Assembly: GCA_963736445.1 (NCBI GenBank)
Contig: CAVTOY010000016.1
Span: 1 to 64,000, forward strand
Length of the DNA: 64,000 nucleotides
Reading direction: 5' to 3'
Source of the DNA: Thiosocius sp963736445
GTDB lineage: Bacteria > Pseudomonadota > Gammaproteobacteria > Chromatiales > Chromatiaceae
The notes under the pieces are model-generated. The model was not told the DNA's origin. It worked only from the letters and a program-made list of their open reading frames with translations, and did no database searches. Both the position numbers and the translations under genes were made by a program. Below, in pieces: positions 33,633 through 41,269 of the stretch. Numbering within the stretch: position 1 is the stretch's first letter; each line of letters starts with the position of its first letter.

Positions 33633-34570
33633 GCGATTGCCCGGCGCTCTTTGGCGTGTTGCCGCAGTTGCTCCTGCACGACCATCGCCAGCGTGTCGGG
33701 CTCCCATTTCGGCAGAAAGTCGTTGGCACCGACCATCTGCCCCATCGATTGGTTGAATACCCCACTCAGCGAGGTATGCAAGATCACATGCAGATGCGAA
33801 AGCCGAGGGTGCTCGCGAATGGCCCGGGTCAGTGAATAGCCGTCCATGCGTGGCATCTCCACGTCGGAGATCACCAGCGCCAGCCAGTTCTCGACATCTC
33901 TGCCCTCATCGAGCCAGGCCTGCAGTTGATCGAAGGCCTGTTGACCGTCGCTCGCCGTGGTGAATTGGACGCCCAGCTGGCCGAGCACGCGGGTCACCTG
34001 ATCACGCGCCACGCCAGAGTCGTCGACCATCAGCACATGTTGTGGGACGTCGCGCTGAACTTCCTCGATCACCCCTGCCGATACCTCGCCCTGGCCGCCG
34101 ACGACCTCTTTCAATACCTTCTCGATGTCGATTATCTCGACCAGCTCCTCGTCGACCTGGGTGACGGCTGTCAGGTAGGTGCGCTGCGCGGTCCCTCTGG
34201 GTGGCGGCAGGATATCCTCCCAGTTCCGATTGACGATGCGGTCGACCGAGTCGACCAGGAAGCCCTGAACCTTGCGGTTGTATTCCGTGACGATGACAAA
34301 TTTTTCACGATGATCTTCGAGCGGCGACGCGCCCATGGCGCGCCCGAGGTCTATGACTGCTAAGGTCCTGCCTCGCATGGCGGCGATCCCGAGCACCGCC
34401 GGATGCGACTGTGGCAGTACGGTCAGTGGCGGACACCGGATCACTTCCTGCACCTTAAAGACATTGATGCCGAAACGTTGACGACCCGCGAGACGAAACA
34501 GCAGCAGCTCAAGGCGGTTGTAGCCGGCCAGCCTGGTGCGCAGATCCACGCCGTCGAGTACTCCTGCCAT
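33629..34570 (-). CDS. cheV: CheW-REC coupling protein
   Basis: A 313-residue chemotaxis coupling protein. The N-terminal CheW domain (residues ~20-165: LLLFRLAGRQRFGINVFKVQ, IRGRTLAVID-like core, VEIIDIEKVLKE) is fused to a receiver domain (~185-305: VLMVDDSGVARDQ, phosphoacceptor Asp in LALVISDVEMPRMDG, HTSLSGVFN). It links chemoreceptors to CheA and adapts by phosphorylation. The ATG at 34570 (MAGVLDGVD) matches the family start. A sigma-28-type promoter lies about 40 nt upstream. Confidence 0.92.
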   Translation of the reverse strand: MAGVLDGVDLRTRLAGYNRLELLLFRLAGRQRFGINVFKVQEVIRCPPLTVLPQSHPAVLGIAAMRGRTLAVIDLGRAMGASPLEDHREKFVIVTEYNRKVQGFLVDSVDRIVNRNWEDILPPPRGTAQRTYLTAVTQVDEELVEIIDIEKVLKEVVGGQGEVSAGVIEEVQRDVPQHVLMVDDSGVARDQVTRVLGQLGVQFTTASDGQQAFDQLQAWLDEGRDVENWLALVISDVEMPRMDGYSLTRAIREHPRLSHLHVILHTSLSGVFNQSMGQMVGANDFLPKWEPDTLAMVVQEQLRQHAKERRAIA

Positions 34571-34611
34571 GGCGCGCGCCCCTCCCCGATACCGCATCCT
34601 GAGTGCTCAGC

Positions 34612-34638
34612 GTAGCGGCTTGGGAACGCCAAGCTTTA
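34612..34638 (-). promoter_or_regulatory. Sigma-28-type promoter of cheV-cheR
   Basis: On the minus strand, TAAA (34638-34635), a 15-nt spacer and GCCGCTAC (34619-34612) match the FliA consensus TAAA-N15-GCCGATAA at 6 of 8 positions in the -10. It ends 41 nt upstream of the cheV ATG, a suitable distance. Confidence 0.6.
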
Positions 34639-34700
34639 CCCTGAAAATCTTTCCAGCCGATGAGATCTTTACGGTACATAGCGCAACTCGAAGAATCGGC

Positions 34701-35441
34701 ATGAACCTTGCTTCATATCGGCGTATGCGATCCATCAGACGAAAAACCGACGCCGCAGCGGTGCTCCTTCTGACGCTGGCCAGCTGTGGGGCAAGCGCCG
34801 ATAACGAGCAAGTGCAATCCCATGTGAGCATACGTGCCGCGGCCGAGCAGCACGTCCTCGCCCAGGCCGACAGGTTTGCCGGCGACCCCGAGGTCAGCAT
34901 CCGCCGTCTGGACAGCCGCCTCAAGCTGGCGGCGTGCGACGAACCGCTGGAGACCTACGATTCGCCAAATGGCCTGAACGGCGGTCGCGGGGTGGTCGGT
35001 GTGCGCTGCAATGGCGCCAAGCCGTGGAAGATCTATGTCCCGGTGCATGTCGCGTTGATGGACCGCGTGGTCGTCAGTCGTCGCCCCGTGGTCAAGGGGC
35101 AGACGCTGCGCGACGAGGACCTCACGCTCAGCGAGGTCGACACCTCGGAACTGCACAAGGCCTATTTCTCACGCATCGAGGATGTGGTCGGTCTGCGCGC
35201 CAAACGGTCGGTCGCCAGCGGCACCACGCTGCACGCCGGACTACTGCAACGCGCCAAACTGATCAAGCGCGGCGGACAGGTCGAGATCGTCTCGATCAGC
35301 GGCGGTCTCCAGGTCAGGATGCGCGGCAAGGCTCTGGCCGACGGCGGTCGTGGTGACCGCATCCGGGTACAGAATCTCAGCTCCGGACGGGTTGTCAGCG
35401 GCACCGTGGTCAGCAGCGGCATGGTACACATCCTAAACTGA
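34701..35441 (+). CDS. flgA: P-ring assembly chaperone
   Basis: A 246-residue periplasmic chaperone needed for FlgI polymerisation. An N-terminal signal sequence (TDAAAVLLLTLASCGASA) is followed by AAAEQHVLAQAD, the SAF-like domain (VVVSRRPVVKGQTLRDEDL, DLTLSEVD) and the conserved C-terminus (GDRIRVQNLSSGRVVSGTVV). The ASC residues could form a lipobox-like site, but FlgA is usually cleaved by SPase I. The open frame begins at 34536 overlapping cheV; the ATG at 34701 is preferred (34725 is an alternative). It is divergent from cheV and upstream of flgM. Confidence 0.9.
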   Translation: MNLASYRRMRSIRRKTDAAAVLLLTLASCGASADNEQVQSHVSIRAAAEQHVLAQADRFAGDPEVSIRRLDSRLKLAACDEPLETYDSPNGLNGGRGVVGVRCNGAKPWKIYVPVHVALMDRVVVSRRPVVKGQTLRDEDLTLSEVDTSELHKAYFSRIEDVVGLRAKRSVASGTTLHAGLLQRAKLIKRGGQVEIVSISGGLQVRMRGKALADGGRGDRIRVQNLSSGRVVSGTVVSSGMVHILN

Positions 35442-35513
35442 CGGTAGGCCGTATCGGCTTCACGTCCGAAACGACTAATTTCGGAATAAATTTCACGACT
35501 TAGGCTCGCTGAG

Positions 35514-35540
35514 TAAAGTCCGTCAAAAGTCGGACGATAC
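35514..35540 (+). promoter_or_regulatory. Sigma-28-type promoter of flgM-flgN
   Basis: TAAA at 35514-35517, a 15-nt spacer and GACGATAC at 35533-35540, matching 6 of 8 of the FliA -10 consensus GCCGATAA. It lies 30 nt upstream of the flgM ATG. FliA driving its own anti-sigma factor gene is the standard flagellar feedback loop. Confidence 0.72.
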
Positions 35541-35570
35541 AGGGAGCGTGCAACCAAACGAAGGTGTGAA

Positions 35571-35894
35571 ATGGGCATCGAAATCAATGGAAACAGCGGG
35601 CGACCGCCGCAAGAGACCGTTGAAGCCAGCAAATCGCAGGCGACAACGGGGCAGCGGGCCGGCCAATCCAATGCGGGCGCCAAGAACGCCCCGACGGGCG
35701 ATCAGTTGCAGCTTTCGAATCAGGCCGCGCAGCTCAAGACTCTCGAGGCAGAGATCGCCAACCTGCCGGTCGTCGACACCCAGCGGGTTCAGGATGTCCA
35801 GCGTACCCTGGCGACCGGATCCTTTGAGATCCAGCCGGCACGCGTGGCCGATAAGATGCTGAGCTTCGAGGCGGGCCTGGGTAAGGCCGAGTAA
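35571..35894 (+). CDS. flgM: Anti-sigma-28 factor
   Basis: A 107-residue FlgM. The N-terminal half is disordered and polar; the C-terminal half holds the FliA-binding helices (QLSNQAAQLKTLEAEIANLP, VVDTQRVQDVQRTLATGSFE, VADKMLSFEAGL). It holds FliA inactive until exported through the finished hook. Length and gene order (flgA-flgM-flgN) are typical. Its stop is 2 nt before flgN. Confidence 0.93.
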   Translation: MGIEINGNSGRPPQETVEASKSQATTGQRAGQSNAGAKNAPTGDQLQLSNQAAQLKTLEAEIANLPVVDTQRVQDVQRTLATGSFEIQPARVADKMLSFEAGLGKAE

Positions 35895-35896
35895 GC

Positions 35897-36376
35897 GTGG
35901 ACCGCAATCAGCTCATCAAGGCCTTCACCGCGACCATCCAGGCGAGCCTGCACGGTCTGCGGTCGCTCGAGCCGGTACTTGAGCAGGAACTGGCCGCGCT
36001 GAGCGGCCGCAATGCTGCCGCACTCGACCGCATCGTCGCCAGCAAACTCGAGCTGCTGCGCCAGATCGAACACAGCGTTCATGCGCGTGACCGTCTGCAG
36101 GAGGTCGCGGGCTTCGCGCAGGGCCTCGACGGCGGCAAGCAGCTGGTCGAGGCCTTCGACCAGGACGCGCTGACAGCGGAATGGGGCACGCTAGTCGCAC
36201 TGGCACAGCAGATCGCTGTGCTGAATGACCGCAACGGCCAACTCGCCGTGCAGGGACAACGCGCGACCCGCGCCGCGTTATCGATCCTGACCGGCCGCAA
36301 AGACCGCCAAGACACCTACAGCACGCTGCGTCGCGGCCGCGACGCCGTTACACGCTACTCCCTCGGCAAGGTCTAA
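35897..36376 (+). CDS. flgN: Flagellar export chaperone for FlgK/FlgL
   Basis: A 159-residue helical chaperone starting at GTG, 2 nt after flgM. It has the FlgN pattern: a long N-terminal helix (LIKAFTATIQASLHGLRSLE, PVLEQELAALSGRNAAALDR), KLELLRQIEH, and a C-terminal amphipathic helix with NGQLAVQGQRATRAALSIL. It escorts FlgK and FlgL to the export gate. Confidence 0.9.
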   Translation: MDRNQLIKAFTATIQASLHGLRSLEPVLEQELAALSGRNAAALDRIVASKLELLRQIEHSVHARDRLQEVAGFAQGLDGGKQLVEAFDQDALTAEWGTLVALAQQIAVLNDRNGQLAVQGQRATRAALSILTGRKDRQDTYSTLRRGRDAVTRYSLGKV

Positions 36377-36455
36377 TTCACTTTCGACCTCTGTAGCGAA
36401 TGGCCTCAGTGCCCGTTCTCTGATGGTTTGCGTTTAATCTGAACCATCGCCTGCA

Positions 36456-37337
36456 TCAGCGAAAATACTCGAGTTCGACCTGGAACGGAGTGCTACCCGG
36501 AACAGTGCGCAGCACCGCGCTATGGCGCTCCCAGACGCCGCCCAGCAGAGTTTCCAGCGCCGGCAAGAATAGCCGCGCACTGTGTACGTCGTACATGCTC
36601 ACGTGCAGATCGTCGAGATAGTCCTCATTCAATGCCTGCCTCAGCGCAAAGCGGATCGGATTAACGGACACGAGCTCGAAGACGGCGCTGACAGGCTGAA
36701 CCAGGTTGCTCGGCTGCCAGATCAGCGCGTAGGGCACGGTCAGCTCCTGGGTTTTCTCCGAATAGTCGGCGATCACTGTCGGATCGCCGCCGTTGATCAC
36801 ATAAGGCGGCTCACCATTGATGTTGCCCACGGTGGCGTAACGGCAGACGTGATAGCGCGCCTGGTCCGCAAGCACGGCACCGCTGCTGGAGCGCAATGGC
36901 GCACAGACGGTATCACCACAGCCCACCAGCAGGGTGTTCTGCCAGACCAGTTGGGTGTAGTGACCACACGCGGAGATCGAACAGGCGCCGGTCGCAAAGT
37001 CGTAGCCGCGATACTCGTCGGCCCAGAGTCCGACCGCCTCACCGATGCTGAAGTCCAGACCGGTCGAGTACGCCAGGTTTTCGCCCTCGTTCACCCGGTC
37101 GCTGCTGTGCGCCCATACGCATTGTTTCGCGTAGGCCTCGGCACTGTCGGCCAGCGGCTGATCCCAATTCAGCAGCGGCAGCGGAGGATCCGCAACCGGC
37201 TGCCCAGGGTAATCCCCCGCATTGACGTCCTCGCGTACCTGGTTGTGACTCTGCAACGCAGCGGGTGGATCACCGGCCCAGGCCGCGGACTGCAGACAGA
37301 ACGTGACCCCAAGGACCAGATTGAGCGTCCGCGACAT
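36456..37337 (-). CDS. Secreted CAP-superfamily (SCP/PR-1-like) protein
   Basis: A 293-residue protein with a signal peptide (LVLGVTFCLQSAAWA). The CAP domain at ~28-180 shows HNQVREDVNAGDYPG, LLNWDQPLADSAEAYAKQCV, HSSDRVNEGENLAYSTG, ACGHYTQLVWQNTLLVGCG (CAP signature) and YHVCRYATVGNING. The conserved His/Glu pairs of CAP domains appear present. The C-terminal ~110 residues are unassigned. Bacterial CAP proteins are periplasmic or extracellular and of mostly unknown function. It converges on flgN and has no obvious operon partner. Confidence 0.85.
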   Translation of the reverse strand: MSRTLNLVLGVTFCLQSAAWAGDPPAALQSHNQVREDVNAGDYPGQPVADPPLPLLNWDQPLADSAEAYAKQCVWAHSSDRVNEGENLAYSTGLDFSIGEAVGLWADEYRGYDFATGACSISACGHYTQLVWQNTLLVGCGDTVCAPLRSSSGAVLADQARYHVCRYATVGNINGEPPYVINGGDPTVIADYSEKTQELTVPYALIWQPSNLVQPVSAVFELVSVNPIRFALRQALNEDYLDDLHVSMYDVHSARLFLPALETLLGGVWERHSAVLRTVPGSTPFQVELEYFR

Positions 37338-37771
37338 CGTACCGAACCCTCCCGGATCAACTGACGGTGATTCCCCGCTCGACGGGTAAATCTGAATTCT
37401 GCGTCACCCAGTTCTCAGACTAGTCGAGCCGCGGCGGGGCTGCCATCCAGGAGGATTGGTCTTGGGCTGGCTGTCACATTGCGCCGGCCACGGCGGCCCC
37501 AGCGTCTACCAGGGCTAGGGCTAAGATTCTGGAAAAAGTGCTCGCAAGCTTCGCGCCGAAGCAATTAGATTGCTGAAAAACATAAGGTTTTTCCGAGCCT
37601 AGGGATGCGTTGGCGCCGTCAGGCGTCGGTACCATAATATAATTCGACCTTAGCGTGTCGACTTCTATGCGCGATGCGACCCCACGCAAGCTCTTTGACG
37701 CTCGGTGCGGTATATAATCAGCGCGTTTTTGCGTGTCTGCGGCAGGTCTCGTCGAGGACAAAAATCACTCC
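37338..37771. other. Intergenic region upstream of tRNA-Arg
   Basis: About 430 bp without a believable gene; a 95-residue minus-strand frame has no motif. A TATAAT lies at ~37712-37717 with a TTTGACG about 12 nt before it, too close for a classic -35/-10 pair but probably part of the tRNA promoter. A small GAAAAAC/GTTTTTC hairpin lies near 37574-37592. Confidence 0.35.
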
Positions 37772-37848
37772 GCCCCCGTAGCTCAGCAGGATAGAGCAAC
37801 CGCCTCCTAAGCGGTAGGTCGGACGTTCGAATCGTCTCGGGGGCACCA
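37772..37848 (+). tRNA. tRNA-Arg (anticodon CCT)
   Basis: A complete cloverleaf. Acceptor arms are GCCCCCG (37772-37778) and CGGGGGC (37838-37844), discriminator A, and encoded CCA at 37846-37848. The D arm contains TAGCTCAG. The anticodon stem is ACCGC/GCGGT with loop CTCCTAA, placing CCT at 34-36. The T loop contains TTCGAAT. It reads AGG codons. The mismatch-free stems indicate a functional gene. Confidence 0.97.
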
Positions 37849-37879
37849 TTTTCCTCTCGCTAGGCAGGGCCCGGCCGCC

Positions 37880-38626
37880 GTGGAAATCTGGCAAATCTTT
37901 GTTCTCGCCCTGGTGGGCGTGCTCGCCGGCTGGCTCAATGTACTGGCCGGCGGCGGCTCGCTGCTGACCGTGCCAGTTATGTTGTTCATGGGGGTCCCGG
38001 GGCCAGTCGCCAACGGCACCAACCGTATCGCTATCCTGGCACAGAGCATCACGGCGGTGACCACCTTCCGCCGCCGCGGCTTCGCGGACTTCCGACTCAG
38101 CCTGGGCCTGGCCGGTGCCGCCGCGCTCGGCGCCGTCGGCGGTGCCTCGGTCGGCGTACAGCTCGAAGGCGAGTGGTTCGACCGCGTCCTCGCGCTGGTG
38201 ATGATCGGGGTCATGATCCTGATGGCGACCGGCCACGACAAGGTCAAGCCGGTCAGCAGCGAGGCCCAGGCGGGCAACCTGCTGCTCGGTCATCTGTTGA
38301 TGGTCGGCGCCGGTTTCTGGGGCGGCTTCATCCAGATCGGCGTCGGCTTCATCCTGATGCCGATATTGCACCGCGTGATGGGGCTCGACCTGGTGCGGGT
38401 GAACATGCACAAGGTGTTCATCGTGCTGGTCTATACCCTGGTCGCGCTGGCGGTTTTCGCATCGCAGCTCGAGCTGCTGTGGTGGACCGGGCTGGGCCTG
38501 GCGGTCGGCAACTCGATCGGCGGCTGGCTCGGGGCTCACACCACAGTCACGCACGGCGAAACCCTGATCCGCCGGGTGCTTTACCTGGCATTGTCAGCCT
38601 TTATCATCAGGCTGTTACTTTTCTAA
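37880..38626 (+). CDS. TauE/SafE-family membrane exporter
   Basis: A 248-residue polytopic membrane protein with about seven to eight hydrophobic helices. It has the TSUP motif near the N-terminus (GWLNVLAGGGSLLTVPVML, GVPGPVANGTNRIAI) and its internal repeat (GFWGGFIQIGVGFILMPIL, NMHKVFIVLVYTLVAL). Family members export sulfite, sulfoacetate or other anions across the inner membrane. In a sulfur oxidizer a sulfur-oxyanion role is plausible but unproven. The start is a GTG at 37880, 31 nt after the tRNA. Confidence 0.85.
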   Translation: MEIWQIFVLALVGVLAGWLNVLAGGGSLLTVPVMLFMGVPGPVANGTNRIAILAQSITAVTTFRRRGFADFRLSLGLAGAAALGAVGGASVGVQLEGEWFDRVLALVMIGVMILMATGHDKVKPVSSEAQAGNLLLGHLLMVGAGFWGGFIQIGVGFILMPILHRVMGLDLVRVNMHKVFIVLVYTLVALAVFASQLELLWWTGLGLAVGNSIGGWLGAHTTVTHGETLIRRVLYLALSAFIIRLLLF

Positions 38627-38708
38627 CGCTCCACCCGGCAGGCGGGGATCCCCCGGCAACCGCCCTCCCGATCGAGACCGACCATGCGTTCTGCCGAGAA
38701 TCCCTGAC

Positions 38709-40079
38709 TTGTCACCGCTGCGTGTTGCTATCCTGCTCTCGGCCGGACTGCTGGGCGCCTGCATGACCGTCGCGGACCGACCGGACCCGCCGGCCTTCGC
38801 CGAGACCGCCGGCTTCAGCGCGCCACCCCCGTTCGCCGAACCTGAGGCGGTGGCCGATGGTCTGTGGTGGCGCAACGCGGTCGCGACCGACCTCTCGACG
38901 CCGCTGGAGCAGGCGCTGCGTCACAATACGGCCCTGCGTGAGGCACAGGGCACTGTGCGGGCCGCGCAGGCGCGACTCGCACAGGCCACCGCCGACCGCG
39001 GCCCGACGCTGACGGTCTCCGCAGACTTGCGCGGGCAGAAGGTATCCGACGCCGACCGGACCGACAGCCGTTCACTCGGCGTCGACGGCGATCTTCCGCT
39101 GGATGTCAGCGGCGCGTTGGCCGATCGCGAGGACGCGGCGGCACAAGCCCTGCTAGCCGATATCGCTGATGCCCAGCAGCTCCGATCGGACCTGGCGCGC
39201 GACTTCCTGATCGCGGTGATCGAGGCCGCCGAGGCCAGCCAACGCGCCGCCCTGCTGGACGAGCAGATCGAGGTCTCGCAGACCCTCCTGCGACTGATCG
39301 AACTGCGTTTCACCCAGGGTTTGGCATCGAGCGTCGACGTGCTGCAGCAGCGCGACGAGCTGGCGGGGCTGCGCCAGCAGATACCGACCGCGCGGCTCGA
39401 TCGCAGCCTGGCAGCCAACCGGCTGCGGCTGATCGCCAGCCGTACGCCGGACGAGCCTGCGGTACCGCTGCTCGAGCGTCTGCCGACGGTGCAGGCCAGC
39501 TTTCCGACGCTGCACCCTATCGACCTGCTCGATCGGCGCGCCGTACTGCGCGCAGATCGCGCGCGCCTGGCCGCGGCCGACGCCCGTTTCGCCGCCGCAT
39601 TGGCCGACCGACTGCCTACCCTGGGCCTGTCCGGCGGTTTCGTCTGGCGGGCCTTCTCGGGCGACGTCTCAGGCCTTGTATCGGCTGCACTGGATGCGGC
39701 GTTCACGCTGTTCGACAGTGGCAACCTGGAGGCCATCGCCGAGGAGCGGCGCGCCCAACTCTATGCCGCCGGCCAGGCCTATCTCGGCGGCTGGATCGCG
39801 CGGGTCATCGAGGCGGATGACCTGATCAGCGAGGAGGCCAGCCTGCGCGAACGCATCGAGCTGTCGCGCCTGCGCCTGGACACGGCCGAGGCGCTGCTGG
39901 ATGCGGCAAAGCGGCGCTATGAGCGCGGGGTAAGCGACTATCTGCCGGTGCTCGCCGCGCTGCGCGGCCTGCAGCAACAGCAGCGCGACCACCTGGCGCT
40001 GCGCGCCGCGCTTGGACGCACGCGCATTCGCCTGCATCATGCGCTCGGCAACTCACCCGCCGCTGAGGTCAAGGCATGA
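38709..40079 (+). CDS. TolC-family outer-membrane efflux lipoprotein
   Basis: A 456-residue outer-membrane factor. The N-terminal lipobox LLGAC (Cys18) marks a NodT/OprM-like lipoprotein. Two long coiled-coil repeats, each with TolC-type motifs (ALRHNTALREAQGTVRAAQA; RFTQGLASSVDVLQQRDELA; YERGVSDYLPVLAALRGLQQ), form the periplasmic tunnel. The start is TTG at 38709; a 7-codon ATG ORF (38683-38706) ends just before it and might act as a leader. Its stop overlaps the adaptor ATG by 4 nt, so the efflux genes form one operon. Confidence 0.88.
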   Translation: MSPLRVAILLSAGLLGACMTVADRPDPPAFAETAGFSAPPPFAEPEAVADGLWWRNAVATDLSTPLEQALRHNTALREAQGTVRAAQARLAQATADRGPTLTVSADLRGQKVSDADRTDSRSLGVDGDLPLDVSGALADREDAAAQALLADIADAQQLRSDLARDFLIAVIEAAEASQRAALLDEQIEVSQTLLRLIELRFTQGLASSVDVLQQRDELAGLRQQIPTARLDRSLAANRLRLIASRTPDEPAVPLLERLPTVQASFPTLHPIDLLDRRAVLRADRARLAAADARFAAALADRLPTLGLSGGFVWRAFSGDVSGLVSAALDAAFTLFDSGNLEAIAEERRAQLYAAGQAYLGGWIARVIEADDLISEEASLRERIELSRLRLDTAEALLDAAKRRYERGVSDYLPVLAALRGLQQQQRDHLALRAALGRTRIRLHHALGNSPAAEVKA

Positions 40080-41269
40080 CGTCGCCCACCGTCGCCCGAC
40101 TGGTCCTGCTCGCACTGCTCGCCGGCGGCTTTGGCCTCGCCGGCTGGCAACTGCTGTCGAGCGCACCGCAGAGCAAACGCGAACGCCCCGCCGCCCCGGT
40201 GCCGCTGGTCGACGTCGTCGATTCGACGCCGCGCGATGTCCCGCTGCAGCTTGAGGCCTCGGGCCCGGTGGTCAGCGCATTCGAGCTCGACATCCGACCC
40301 CAGGTCGGCGGCCTGATCGTCGGTCTGCACCCGGATTTCGAGCCCGGCGGCAGGATCCCGGCCGGCGAGCCCATCCTGGAGATCGAGTCCGCAGACTATC
40401 AACTGGCGGTCGATGCGGCGCAGGCCGAGATCGCCAAGGCGCGCGCAGCCATTGCGCTGGAGCAGGGCCGCCGCGTGGTCGCCCGTGAGGAGCTGAAGAC
40501 CCTGCGCGGCTCGCTGACGATCGATGCGACATCAGAGGCGCTGGCGCTGCGCAAGCCGCAGCTGCGCCAGGTCGAGGCGGAGCTGGCCGCGGCCGAGAAC
40601 CAGCTCAAGCGCGCCCAGCTGGATCTGGCGCGCACGCGCCTGACGCTGCCGTTCGACTTGATCGTCCTGTCGCGCTCGCGCGTCAGCGGTGAAGTGGTGG
40701 CGGCCCGCGAACTCGTCGGTCGGGTCACCCGGGCGGACGAATACTGGGTGGAGCTGCGCACCCAGCCAGACATGCTGGGACGCATCCGGGCCAGACAGGA
40801 CGACCGGCCCGGCTCGCGCGTGATCGTGCGCGATGCGGCAGCGACGCACGACGGGGAGGTCGTGCGGATCCGTGCCGACCTGGCGGAGGGGTCGCGCCTG
40901 GGGGGCATTATCGCGGCCGTGCCGATCGCGCCAGGCGATGGCGCGCGCCTGCTGCTCGGCCAGTATGTCGAGGCCCGCATCGACGCTGGCACCCTGGCGC
41001 AGGTGATTGCGGTGCCGCGCCGCGCGGTGCGCGACAACCGGCGCGTCTGGGTGGTCGACGACGACGGCAAGCTGCAGGTGCGCGATGCGGCCGTGGCATG
41101 GGAATCTGAGCAGACCCTGCTGCTCGAACGCCGCAGCCTGCACGACGGCGACCACGTGGTGGTCAGTCGCATCGCCGGCCTGGTGCCGGGCGCCAGCGTC
41201 CGCAGCCGACAGGTCGACCCGGCTACGGGCCGGGTCATCGAGAGCGCGAGCGTCGCCGGCCATGAGTGA
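40076..41269 (+). CDS. RND efflux periplasmic adaptor (HlyD/AcrA family)
   Basis: A 397-residue membrane-fusion protein with an N-terminal anchor (RLVLLALLAGGFGLAGWQLL). The lipoyl-like barrel halves (SAFELDIRPQVGGLIVGLHP, GRIPAGEPILEIESADY) flank a coiled-coil hairpin (~residues 100-185), with a beta-barrel domain after it (GQYVEARIDAGTLAQVIAVP). It bridges the RND pump and the TolC-like lipoprotein encoded just upstream (ATGA overlap). The pump gene begins 8 nt before its stop, at ATG 41262. Confidence 0.9.
   Translation: MTSPTVARLVLLALLAGGFGLAGWQLLSSAPQSKRERPAAPVPLVDVVDSTPRDVPLQLEASGPVVSAFELDIRPQVGGLIVGLHPDFEPGGRIPAGEPILEIESADYQLAVDAAQAEIAKARAAIALEQGRRVVAREELKTLRGSLTIDATSEALALRKPQLRQVEAELAAAENQLKRAQLDLARTRLTLPFDLIVLSRSRVSGEVVAARELVGRVTRADEYWVELRTQPDMLGRIRARQDDRPGSRVIVRDAAATHDGEVVRIRADLAEGSRLGGIIAAVPIAPGDGARLLLGQYVEARIDAGTLAQVIAVPRRAVRDNRRVWVVDDDGKLQVRDAAVAWESEQTLLLERRSLHDGDHVVVSRIAGLVPGASVRSRQVDPATGRVIESASVAGHE

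Noticed and set aside
34640..34665. Sigma-28 promoter for flgA
   Set aside because: GCCGATGA is present, but the matching -35 region reads TACC rather than TAAA; only half the signal is there.
37772..37900. tRNA-Arg as a genomic-island attachment site
   Set aside because: No direct repeat of the tRNA 3' end, integrase or island boundary was seen; the following exporter is an ordinary gene.
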